Assembly (NCBI GenBank): GCA_037954235.1
Contig: JBBMOA010000021.1
Location: forward strand, 730,001-794,000
DNA length: 64,000 nucleotides
Direction: 5' to 3'
Source of the DNA: Aulostomus chinensis
Lineage: Eukaryota; Chordata; Actinopteri; Syngnathiformes; Aulostomidae
Part shown: positions 34,901 through 47,805 of the stretch, piece after piece
How the letters are laid out: every line of letters starts with the position of its first letter
Numbering within the stretch: position 1 is the first letter of the stretch
The notes under the pieces: model-generated
What the model saw: only the letters and a program-made list of their open reading frames with translations
The model's database searches: none
What the model was told of the DNA's origin: nothing
Position numbers and translations under genes: made by a program

Positions 34901-36909
34901 TTTTCCAAAGCATCTGGATTAAAACTCAATAAATCAAAATGCCAAATCTTCAGCTTGTATGACACAGAAGACACCGTCATGTGTGATATACCTGTTAAAA
35001 AAGGTGTGAGAGACCTGGGATCGAATCTTAAAGAACACCAAGAAAAAAACTTTAAACCCAAAACACAAAAGACAAAAAGTCAAATTTAACATGTGGCTTC
35101 AGAGGGACCTCTCCTTGATGAGCCGAGTCCTTTCGATAAAGCAGACGGTGTCTGCAGATTTGTTTCTCCTCTCTTTCTCTCTTTACCCAACAATCTGCAT
35201 GTGAAGAAGTAAATCGTGCTTCAATTAACGTTATTTGGAAAAATAAGTGCCAACACTTAAAAAAAGAGATCTGAGCCGGTCCAAGAGGTGTTGGTGGCTT
35301 GGAAATCCTTGACTTTACGGACGTGAAGAACACTTTGAAACTAAAATGGTGAAAAAAAGTTCTGAATGCTCCAGAGTCCTTTTGGTATTTGATACCACAG
35401 AACGTCTTTAGAAGAATGGGAGGAATACAATTTCTGCTCCAATGTAATTACCAGGCATCCAAACTACCGCGAAAATGATCTAGATTTCATCAACAGTCTC
35501 TCATGGCAGCAAAATGAAGCTTCTCTCCACACAAAACCATAATTTGGAACAATGAATTCATAACCAGGAAAAATAAATCATTATATTTATAAAACTGGAT
35601 TGACAGGAATAGAATTTTCCTCGCAGACTCACAAAATGATGAAGGTAAAATTCTAAATCCTGAGGAATTCCTTAAATCTAAAACCTTTCCTGTCACAAAG
35701 AAAGGACATCAATCGGTAATAAATGCGATTCCCAATGGAATTCTTCAGGTGCTGAATGTCACTGTGAGACGCCAGGAGCACCAGAGAGTCTCCTTCTTCA
35801 TTGAAGGTTAGACACCAGGAATCAAAAGTGCACCAATAAACACATCAGAAACGACTTCCACAGTAAAAGGAAAAGAATCCAAGAGCAGAATTTGGAAGCA
35901 ACTCCCATTTTTCTGACATTCAATGGAAAACAGCGTGGCTCCTTCACTATAAACCTGCAGTCTCAAACAATTAAAAGAAGTCCGATATAAATTTACATCC
36001 TATTTACCCCACCAATCACCTCATTTCCACATTGCAGACATCGACAGCACATGCGTGTTTTTAAACATGACGAAGACACCATCATACATTTGGGTTATGA
36101 ACATACTTGAAGTTTCTGGAAACAATTTGAAGAATTCTTTAACATACAAACTACAAATGTAACTAAATTGGAGGCTAACGATGTCTCCCTACATGCTGAA
36201 AACCAAAACTACAAGATTCAACAACTTGTCAACGCAGTGATTCTTATTGCTAAATTTCCCATTCATGAAGCAAAACTCTCCAAATCTTATCCACCCTTTG
36301 CTCCCTTCAAAGTTGATTTTAAAATATATTTTAATTCGATACAATTGCTTCGTAATAAGAAATGCAATATAACTGATAATGTTTTCTGATGTCTGAGTGT
36401 GTTGCCTTCCTTCGATGTGATTGTGACCGTTGATGTTCCGCACTTTAGTTTCATGAATTTATGAGGGGAATATTTTTATTTTTATCTTTTTGGATGATGA
36501 TGATGCCATTGTATGTTTGTTTTTTCTGATGGTGTGTTGTTGTTTTTTGCTTTTCTTTTTTTTGTACTATTGAGTGATGCCTGCCATTTTGTTTTTTCTG
36601 AAATTGAAAATAAAGTTTGATTAAAAAAACAAAAACCAACAAAAAAACAAACAGCACCTGGTAGGTGAGGAAGCTGATGATGTTGCTGATGCGTTTGGAG
36701 GTGAGCTGAGACTTGGGGGAGCGCTGCATGGACGAGTCGAAGAGTCCGAGGAACTGGCGTAAAGATGTCTGGTACATGACGTTGACCAGTGACATCTCCA
36801 CAATCAGGAAGTAGAGGATGCTGCCCCTGGTGGCCACTGGCCGGTACTCCTCCCTGGCCTGGTTGATCTTTATTTCTGTCTCCATAGCAACTGACAGCTT
36901 CTCACTGAC
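28748..36909 (-). CDS. Dynein heavy chain exons: AAA6 and C-terminal domain
   Basis: Exons from 3' to 5': 28748-28981 (stop TGA), 29080-29292, 29367-29575, 29674-29806, 30680-30868, 30946-31145, 31223-31373, 31451-31572, 31848-31903, 32304-32521, 32665-32829, 33331-33480, 33555-33676, 33761-33887, 36658-36909. Hallmarks in protein order: VMYQTSLRQFL, RGLYEEHKLLFTLLLALKID, WCPDRTIAQARRYI, LLSMGSDPT, SMGQGQEVHARRL, QNCHLGLNFLEELLE, RFPITFLQSSIKFTNEPP, GPLGWNIPYEFN, EVQYGGRVTDD, VFGLHPNADITYQ, MNIFLRQEVDRMQ, LAIDGTIIMSE and TGFFNPQGFLTAMRQE. These are the conserved D6 and C-terminal landmarks. The intron between 33887 and 36658 carries the L1-like insertion. Confidence 0.92.
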
Positions 36910-39900
36910 CTGGAACACAAGATTGGCTTAACTGTCCAGCTGAGACCCAGGCTAGTCAGCTTAGCCCAGTGGCTAATAGTGGGTGGGAAGTGTTGGCATC
37001 AGCTAGCTCAGGTCCAGGCTAGTTAGCTTAGCACAATGGTTGGTAGTGGGTGGGAAGTGTTAGCATCAGCTAGCTCAGGTCCAGGCTAGTTATCTTAGCC
37101 CAATGGCTGGTAGTGGGTGGGAAGTGTTAGCATCAGCTAGCTCAGGTCCAGGCTAGTTAACTTAGCCCAATGGCTGGTTGTGGGTGGAAGTGTTAGCATC
37201 ACCTCGCTCAGGTCCAGGCTAGTTAGCTTAGTCCAATGGCTGGTAGTGGGAGGGAAGTGTTAGCATCAGCTAGCTCAGGTCCAGGCTAGTTAGCTTAGTC
37301 CAATGGCTGGTAGTGGGAGGGAAGTGTTAGCATCAGCTAGCTCAGGTCCAGGCTAGTTAGCTTAGTCCAATGACTGGTAGTGGGAGGGAAGTGTTAGCAT
37401 CAGCTAGCTCAGGTCCAGGCTAGTTAGCTTAGTCCAATGACTGGTAGTGGGAGGGAAGTGTTAGCATCAGCTAGCTCAGGTCCAGGCTTGTTAGCTTAGT
37501 CCAATGGCTGGTAGTGGGAGGGAAGTGTTAGCATCAGCTAGCTCAGGTCCAGGCTAGTTAGCTTAGTCCAATGGCTGGTAGTGGGAGGGAAGTGTTAGCA
37601 TCAGCTAGCTCAGGTCCAGGCTAGTTAGCTTAGTCCAATGACTGGTAGTGGGAGGGAAGTGTTAGCATCAGCTAGCTCAGGTCCAGGCTAGTTAGCTTAG
37701 CCCAATGGCTGGTAGTGGGTGGAAGTGTTAGCATCAGCTAGCTCAGGTCCAGGATGCTGGTGTGTCCAGCAGGAACCCTCCTCCTCCTCATCATCATCAG
37801 TAGCAGCAGTCGCTCTTCTAGTCCTCAACAAACCTTTGGTTCTGTTGACCCAAGTTCCAGTGGAGCTTTGGAGGTGCTGCGTCAAATCCCTGCTCCCAGT
37901 CAGGAAAGTAGTTCCGGCTACGTGTCTGATTCTACCACTACAACGTCTCCTCATGTTAAACTGGTATTCATCACCAAGGTTACACACAACCCTCCTGATA
38001 TTAATGCAGGCAGAGACGAAGCTACGCTAACACTTCCCACCAAGTACCAGCCATTGTGCTAAGCTAACTAGCCTTGGTTTCACTATCTCTCCTCTATCTT
38101 GTCCGTCTCTGGAGATAATGGACAATCAGAGGCTTTTCCTAAAAATGGGCGTGTTTTACTGAGGGTACCATTTATTCCAGCCTTCCCATGTAAATCCAGT
38201 GCAGGTGGAGGATACTCCAGGAACACCTCCTTCATCACCACCCACACCAACCAACATAGATAAGCCTTTCATCTCAGGTTCTTGGAAATAAGATGAGTCG
38301 AGGAGTTGACCTCGTACCTCCTGCGCAGTGGTCTTGGTGACCCTCAGCACCTCGATCAGAGACTGGTCCTCCACCAGGGAGCCCTGCGTGCTGGTCAGCC
38401 TGAACAGAAGACTATCCTCCAGCTCCTGCATCTTCCTCTTGTTGGAGGTCACCTCCTCCAGCAGCTTCACACGCTCCGCCTCCAGCTCCTGGTGGGATTC
38501 ATCATATCAGTTCATGTAAATGGGGGAAGAGGTCAAGCTGGGACTCAAGACACATTCACACAAACCACTCAGCCTCAGGTTTACAGACTCAAAGGTGTCA
38601 CATCAAGCTCAAGTCCTGCATCATCGGCATGATGACTCGAAGAGCAGCGTCTGACGGGCGCGCCGACCTGCTTCTCCAGCAGAATGACGCGTCCCAGCAG
38701 CTGGTCCTCCAGGCCTCGCAGTGTGACGGTGAAGTCCACCAGTGCCGTCCTGGCACTGACCTCAGGGCTGTACGCAGGGTTGGCCAGCTTCGTGGTGATG
38801 TAGAGAGTGAAGCCCTTCATCACATCCACCTCCTTGTCTCCTACCTTCACCTGCAGGAAGAAGCTGTCACTCCACACATCTAACTCCTCCCCCTCCTTCA
38901 GTGATAGTTATAAGTAGCATTGGAGTGTTATAGCAGTGCTGCCGCCTTTGGTGTGTGAGTGTGCGTGTGTGAAGGACCAGCACACCAATGGTGTCTTTTA
39001 TTGCAGAGTGATGATGTCATGACCCAGACATATCTGGTGCGTCTGGTACTACAGGTACCAGGTGGAGGTTAGACCCCGTAATTTTGCCAGCTGATGTTCA
39101 AATGTGCTCTGGACGTAGGAACCAGGCGCCAGTGTGAAAGCAGTTTTCCTGTTTGTGTCCAGTGTGGACAGAGTCTCACTTTATAAGTGGATCCTGACTT
39201 GATGTAGTTTCTATCCAGGATGTTGTCGAGGGCGGGGTCCAGTTCCTCCCTAACGTCCTCCAGCAGTAGGGGGCGCCCCAGAGACAAACTGTTCTCCAGG
39301 TGGGAGCGGAAATATTTATGGTTGAGAGACGTCACCTGAGGAGGACGAGGAGCATCAGTCAGTGTCAGCAGCAGTGTGTACCAGCGGGGGGCCCTCCTCA
39401 TCCTCACCTGCAGCTGATGGCCTCGCTCACGGTTCTGGATCCAGGTCTTGCCCTGACCCTGGGGGTCTATCAGCAGCGGGTAGCGGGATGATTTCGTCAC
39501 CACGATGCCGTTCTGAATGGACAAGTCATCGCTGGGTAAACCCTGCAGGTTCCACTCGCTCACTGTGGCGTTGTCCACCAGCAGACCAATCACATCCAGC
39601 TCCTGCAGGTGGAGGACGTGACATCACAGTTTTGATTCTACAAACACATGCCTGTTTGAAATGTTTGGACTTTGCCAGGATGAAGACTTCTGGCTAGGAA
39701 CCCTTTCACACCGGCCTCCACTGCTGCTCAGACTCATATAAACCAGCTCATATGGCGTGGCGCCCGGCGGCCAGCTGACATGCAGCACTGAGCAACACTC
39801 GCTGATTTCTCTTAGTTACATTTAATTTGGGCAACACCCGGAGCACAGGCATTGACAACACCTCCGTTTCCCCTTCCCCTCAGGTTAAGAGTCTGGGTGT

Positions 39901-41322
39901 CGTCCTCGACTCCACCTTATCATTCCATACCCACATCAACAACACCATCCGGTCCGCCTACTTCCACCTCCGGAATATCAACCGTCTCCGCCCATCTCTC
40001 ACTCCCAACAGCGCTGCAATCCTGGTCCACTCTCTCGTCACCTCCCGTCTGGATTGTTGTAACTCACTTCTTTTTGGTCTCCCACACAAACTCCTCCATC
40101 AGCTTCAGTTGGTCCAGAACGCAGCTGCCGAATCATCACCAGAACCCCTGTCATCAGTCACATCACCCCCGTTCTACATCAACTCCACTGGCTTCCCATT
40201 AAACACCGCATTGACTACAAGATCCTCCTCCATACATTCAAAACCATCCATAACCTCGCGCCTTCATACCTGTCAGACCTTCTCCACACCAACATTCCCA
40301 CCCGGTCTCTCAGGTCTTCCTCCTCCATCAGCCTCAATGTCCCCTCCTTCCGTCTAACCCCCATGGGGGCTAGAGCCTTCAGCTGCTCTGCCCCTCGCCT
40401 CTGGAACTCCCTCCTTCCTGACATCAGAAACACTGACTCCATTGACACCTTCAAAAATCATCTCAAAACTCACCTTTTTAGACAGGCGTATGGCTGAATG
40501 CCCTCTCTTGTGCTCTCCTAGGGACCTCTGTTGTTGTTCTTTTAAATCGTGCATGTTTTATTTTATTTATTTATCTATTTTAAACTGTTGTACGGCGACC
40601 TTGAGTGCCTTGAAATGGCGCCTTATAAATAAAATGTTTTATTATTATTATTATTATTATTACAGGCCCAGCCCTCATCGCACGCTGGAAACATAACACC
40701 TTTTCATGAGTGATTTAGTTTGTGGGAGCTGGGGAGGAGGTCGTACAGGACTGAAGGGGATGAGCTTGTCCTCCATCTCCCTCCTCCACAGCTGCAGCAG
40801 CAGGCGGCGGTACTCCTGGTTGAAGGGTCCGGCGTAGGACAGGAAGCCCGTGGCCAGCAGGACGTCTCCCACCAGGTGTTTAATCTGAGTCTGGAAGCCA
40901 GCGCTGCTGTCTGTCCAGCGCACCTGAAACACAACGCCACACGGGAGGAATAAAGGCAGAGGGATGAGGCGCGAAAGAAAAAAGGGATAAACAGGCACCT
41001 TTTCTCCGCCCAGCCCGTCGATCAGAGTCGTGGCGTTGGCCATCTTGCAGCGGACAGCAGAGGCGTCGTCCTCCAGGTGTTGCTTGTCCTTCATGGCGGC
41101 TTCATACAGCACCTGAAGTCACATTGAAGTCACATTTCACACCGACGTTCAAACCGGTTGGTAAGAAGCTTGAGAGTCTAAGAAGATAGCAAAGTGTGCT
41201 TGACCTGCACAGCGTCCAGCTCCTGCTGCTTAGCATCCAGCTGCTCCTGAGCTTGAGCCAACTCAGCCTGAGCAACCAGCAGACGAGCCTCCTGCAGCGC
41301 CAGGTTAGCCTGCGCTCGCGCG

Positions 41323-41360
<38 letters not shown>

Positions 41361-42989
41361 GTGATTTAGCCCCGTGTGTGAGTCCAGCTGGGACGTCCCA
41401 CCAGCTGTGTCTTCTCTACCTTCAGTGGCAGGACCTCCTTGTTGATGGTGAAGAAGTCCGCCATGGCCTGCGTCCAGGAGCAGAGTCCCGCCACGTTGCC
41501 GCAGATCCTCTTGGCCGACTCCATGTTGTAGTCGTCCATGTGCAGGTAGGGCGCCAGCAGCTCTACCACCTCCTCCGTGATGGAATCCTGCAGCACAGAC
41601 AGCAGACCAGGGGTCCTCAGAGTGGGCTCCGAGGACCCACACAGCTCCTCAATCAAGGAAAACGCTTATTTACATTTCCATCATCTTATCATTTCAAATT
41701 ATTAACGTGAACTGTTGAAAGAACCGGCAAAAAAGAACAGGTCTTAGAGAACCTTTCAACAGAGCCATCTGATGTTGAATCACAGCCCTTTCTGACTTCA
41801 CGAACAAATTAAAAGGCTGTGCGTGTCAGTGGAGATGACAAAATCACAGTAGGAGTATTTCTTGCCCCCTTGTGAAGTCACACTACGACACAAGTGAACC
41901 TCAACGCTGGAGGGAACCTGGATGTCGAGCTGCAAACCATGAGCACAACTTCTGGGCCTCAGATACCTGGAGCAGCGCAGGCAGTTTAAACACACACATC
42001 CCATTTACCTTCCAGGTCATCTTTTTGGGTCACTTTCCCCGGGAAGTACGAGACAATGAACGACCCTTGATGGGTAAACTTGTGGCAGCAGGGAAAAAAG
42101 GCGCTGACCAAAGTCTGGCTGATGCCCACCAGACCCCCTTCAAGAACTGGAGGGACGGAACAATGGAAATGTATGGCGTGGAAAAGGTGGAGACTTCCAT
42201 AAGCCACTGGGAGGACTGGGAGGACTGGGAGGAGTGAGTCGAACCCTGGAGCACTGAGGAGCTTCCATCAGGGGCTCTTGTGTCCTGTCTTTTCTTCTGG
42301 TATGTGATTGTAACATGTAACATGTATGTGAACATACGAAGCCAAACTGCTACAGTTTTGTTCCCCTCTGTTCCCTCTCTGCATGTATGAACTCACGCCC
42401 CCCTTTGTTTTTTTAGAAAACAAAGCAGAGGAGGTCAACAGACTGAACCCAGAAGCATCAGGCAGGGACACACGCTCACTGGTGTGGGGACTTTCTCCTG
42501 CTCTTCTTCTTCTGTGGAAAAGTTCCTCCTCTCTTTTTCAAACCCTCGCTACTCCCTCTCTCTCTGGAACGGCCACGGATGTGACTGTCAATGTGTGTGT
42601 GTGTGTGTGTGAGTGTGTGACCTTGCTGAAGTTGAGCAGCATGCTCAGGAAGGCTGAGTTCTGCATCAGCTTCATGGCCTCGCCCCATGAGGGTCGCGGG
42701 CAAGAACGCTCAGGGTCAGCAGTCACCGTGTCGATCTGACAGCCAACAACACAAAAGAGTCAAACAAAGAAAGATGAACGAAGACTTGAGTAAGAGTGAC
42801 GTGGAACTGTGAGGCGGCGACCTTCCTCTGGAACAGCAGCAGCACGGCGTCCATGATCCTCATGATGAGATGCGGTGGCTTCTGCAGCTTCCTCACCGTG
42901 GCGATGTCGGCAGGTTTAATAGTCTGGACACACAGACGAGAGAGAAACATCACACCAGTCCTCAACCACCTCATCATTTCTTTCGGTGC

Positions 42990-43042
<53 letters not shown>

Positions 43043-46000
43043 AGACAGAGAGAGGGACGGCGACCTGCAGCGCGGCCTCCGCAGCTTCCAGCGCCGGTCT
43101 AGCAGCCTCTAGTTTGGACTCAGCTGCTGTTTTATCAGCTTCAATCTCTTCAACGATGACTTGGGCTTTGTCCTTGACCTTCTGCACCTGCTGCTTCACC
43201 TGGACACACAAGAGACCGACTCAAGTAACACTGCTCACCTGTAAGGTAGCTAGCAGCTTAGCACACACACAAACACACACTTACATGCACACATACACAC
43301 ACACATGAACATACACACACAAACACAGCACACACAGACAGCATGAACGTCCTGCTCGTCTTATTCAGAAGCTCATATTTACTCCCTTGTTGTGGAGACA
43401 GAAGGTCTTTAGCTCCGCCTCCTTCACCAGCGCTTCCCAAAACTAGTGGCTAAAAAAGTCCTCACGATCAAACAGAGGCCTCTGATCCAGCCTTGGTTTG
43501 TGAAGAACATATTTGTTATATTTAGAAGCATCAGAATTAAATGTTGATTTAGAAGAAATTACGGGACACGCAGCCCAGAAAGAGAACTCTGCTTTGTGTT
43601 GTCGCACCTTTTCAGCAGCCTGAGCTTTAGCAGTGACCTCCTGTAGGACCTCCTCAGACCTCTGGGAGGCGACAGCGAGCTCCTGTTCTTTCACCAGCAG
43701 CTCCTCAGACAGCCGGGACACAGAAAGCTCCGCCTCCATCAGCTTACACAGACCTGCACAAACAAAAACAGCCACTCCCTGTTGTGTCAACTGGTCAACA
43801 GAAAAAAGAAAACAGAACTATCATCCATGTTGTCACACATTTTAAAAAACACAACTTTACCAAAGTGCTACAAATAAACGAAACACAGTAAAATAATCAT
43901 AAAAACCAGAGCAAATGAAGGAGGACCTGTCTTCATGCGCTCCGCTAGCGTGCCGACGTGAGCGATCTTCTCGGTGTAGATGATCTTGTAGCTGTCGATG
44001 AAGGACAGGAAGGATTTGGGTGTCACAAACGTCTGACGGCGAAAACGCTCAAAGTACTCCGTGCATTTCTCCGCCACCAGGTCCTGAAGCAACATGGGTC
44101 ACATGATTGGTCACCTGAGGTGCTGATCAAAGTAAATTAAAATGTTGGAAAAAACACTACCTGGAAGCTTCCCATGGTAACCATCACACTCAGCTTCACG
44201 TCTTCAGAGCAGTGGAGGTCCTGGTACTGAGACAGGAAGTGATGTGACACAGCCACCAGGGCGTCGCGAGGCCAGCGCTGGTACCAGTCCACTGTGCAGC
44301 CGGATATCAGGCCTGGGAACTGTCAGGTCAAAGGTCAAACTCAAGTTGATTCTAAAATAGGCTCCACTGTCTGAAGACCTCGACCCACCTTCATTGCTCG
44401 AGTTCGGAACTTTTCCCCAACGGGCGAGAAGCAGAGGACGATGTGGAGGTTGCTCCACACACGTGACAGGAAGAAGTCATAGAGGTTTTCTGGGCTTGGA
44501 GGTTGGCGAGGCTGCTGCCGCTTCATGATGGGAATCAGCTCCTGAGTGATGTCATCCAGCTCATCCCGACTGAACAGGTTGGAGACTTCCCCGCTCGCCA
44601 GGACGTTGTTCATGTACTCTGAGGAGGAGACAAGGACACGTTAGACAAACCATGACAAAATGCCCACGAGCAGTGGAATGGAAGCAGCCATGGTCCATCA
44701 TGACGCTGGGCAGAGACTTGAGGCTGTGATGCAGGGCTGTAGGGAGTGTGAAGGCTCCGTGTGTCAGTACCCAGGAAAGCTTCATCTTTGATGTCGTTGT
44801 CCGTGAAGAGGAAGGTGACTCCTCGTCCCTGCTGGCCAGCGATGCGATACAGAGTCTTCAGATCCTCCAGCAGGTTACTGCTGCTGTACGACCTTCACCA
44901 CACAAGCCAGACAGAGGAGTTGTTAGGAACTTTGAGGACACGCCCACTTTTAGGGAAAGTCTCTTATTGTCATTGTTCCCAGAGACAGACAAGAAGACAG
45001 GGCCACATCTCCAGGGAGCTGAGAGCCAGGCTAGTTCACTTAGCACAGTCACTGATAAGGTAGTTAGCTTTGCCCAATTGCTGATAGTGGGTGGGAAGTG
45101 TTAGCATCAGCTAGCTCCGGTCTGGGCTAGTTAGCTTGGCCCAATGGCTAATAGTGGGTGGGAAGTGATAGCATCAGCTAGCTCAGGTCCAGGCTAGTAA
45201 GTTTAGCCCAATGGCTAATAGTGGGTGGGAAGTGTTGGCATCAGCTAGCTCATGTCCAGGATAGTTAGCTTAGCCCAATGGCTAATAGTGGGTGGGAAGT
45301 GTTGGCATCAGCTAGCTCATGTCCAGGATAGTTAGCTTAGCCCAATGCCTAAAAATGGGTGGGAAGTGTTGGCATCAGCTTGCTCAGGTCCAGGCTAGTT
45401 AGCTTAGCCCAATGGCTGTTAGTGGGTGGGGAGTGTTGGCATCAGCTAGCTCAGGTCCAGGCTAGTTAGCTTAGCCCAATGGCTGTTAGTGGGTGGGGAG
45501 TGTTGGCATCAGCTAGCTCATGTCCAGGATGGTTAGCTTAGTCCAATGGCTGGTAGTGGGTGGGGAGTGTTGGCATCAGCTAGCTCATGTCCAGGATGGT
45601 TAGCTTAGTCCAATGGCTGGTAGTGGGTGGGAAGTGTTGGCATCAGCTAGCTCATGTCCAGGATAGTTAGCTTAGCCCAATGCCTAAAAATGGGTGGGGA
45701 GTGTTGGCATCAGCTTGCTCAGGTCCAGGCTAGTTAGCTTAGCCCAATGGCTGTTAGTGGGTGGGGAGTGTTGGCATCAGCTAGCTCATGTCCAGGATGG
45801 TTAGCTTAGTCCAATGGCTGGTAGTGGGTGGGAAGTGTTGGCATCAGCTAGCTCATGTCCAGGATGGTTAGCTTAGCCCAATGGCTGTGAGTGGGTGGGG
45901 CGTGTTGGCATCAGCTAGCTCAGGTCCAGCATAGTTAGCTTAGCCCAATGGCTAATAGTGGGTGGGAAGTGTTAGCATCAGCTAGCTCAGGTCCAGGTTG

Positions 46001-47753
46001 TCTCCTCATGTTAAACTGGTATTCATCACCAAGGTTACACACAACCTTCCTTCTATTAATGCAGGCAGAGACGGAGCTACACTAACACTTGTCTATGGAC
46101 GGGCAGAGTTGTCACCTCGTCAGCGTGATTTGGAAGGTCTGGTATCCTGCGATGAACGAAGCCAGCCTCGTCAGGCTCTGCTTCCCGGAGCCACCGACCC
46201 CAACTAGCAGGGCGTTCCCCTGCCGAGTTCGAAGGATCCTTGAGATCCGCATAAGATGGGTCATGGCGTCCTGCCATGAGACCAAACGGAGAGAAACATG
46301 ATGACATTGAGCTGGATGACATCAGCTACTAATGACTTCCCTGGTCAGCGCTGGTATATGGGTGTTTTAGCGGCCATCTTTGAGTTTGAACTCTTCAAGA
46401 ATGCTCACCAACACAACACCAGATATGTAGTCGCGTAAATACTGGGATCTAGCAGAGATCAGCTCCAGCCATGACGGTTACCTCAAAGAAGACAAGGTCC
46501 ATAGCACCGCCCCTCACCGCCTCATTATACTGCTGCTGGAAAACAGAGAGCCGCTCTGCCAGAGCCCCCAGTGACAGGACTGGCTCATACACCTGTCAAT
46601 CAAATCAATAATTCCAGAGTAAAATGTCACAGCTGAAAATCCCAGAATAAATACTTGTGAAGAACAAAACAACAAATGTGACCTTTGGAGCTTCCATGTC
46701 AGAATCTTCTGTTTCATCTCCTGTTGCCTCCGGAGCTTCTTGCAGGAAGTCCACAAAGCAGCTGTTCCACTGAGCATGCTCAGTCAGAGCTTTCCCATGA
46801 TCCTCCACTGTGATCTGAGCAGAGACAGTGAGAGGGAATGAAAGTCCCAGTCGCTGCAACATAAATCACAGTTTCACTCACGTGACTGTCATCAAAGTGA
46901 CAGCTGAGCTCTTGTGATCAGAGGTGGATCAGAATCTGGAGCAGTGATCCTCAATGGGCGGCCCCCGGGCAGCATCCGGCCTGCTGGCCCTCTATTTGTG
47001 GCCCTGAACTGTTGTTCCTTCACTGTGTGTTGTGGTTGTGTGTTGGCGGCCATCGGGAGGTCAGGGCGGGTTTTTCTTCTTCTTGGTAACTCCAAACGCC
47101 ACGTTTATATTCCCCCCTGCCCTCGCGGCCGCCACACGCACAGACAGCTACCCTGATAATCCACAAGTGACCACACTTTCATTTCACTCACACACACACA
47201 CATCCCCCCGACGCAATATCCTGGCCGGACTTGTCTCCATGCCAACGATACACAGACAGCCTGTTACCGGGTCACCAAGAGGTCACTGCCAACAGTGCAA
47301 TTTTTTAACTTTCACTTTTGTTTTTGGAGAAGTTTTCAAAGATTTAACGAGTTTGTTAAACAGACACAGACACACAAACACACACACACAGACACACACA
47401 CACACGGACACGGACACACGCACAGACACGGACACACACACACACACCGACACACACACACGGACACACACACACACAGACACGCACGGACACGGACACA
47501 CACACACGGACACGGAGACACACACACACACACGGACACGGACATGGACACACACACACACACACGGACACACCGACAGACAGACACTCACACACAGACA
47601 CACACAGACACAGACAGACACAGACACACACGCACACACACACACACACACACGGACACACGCGCGCACACACACACGCGCGCACACACACACAGACATG
47701 CACGGACACAGACACACACACACACGGACACGGAGACACACACACACACGCAC

Positions 47754-47805
<52 letters not shown>

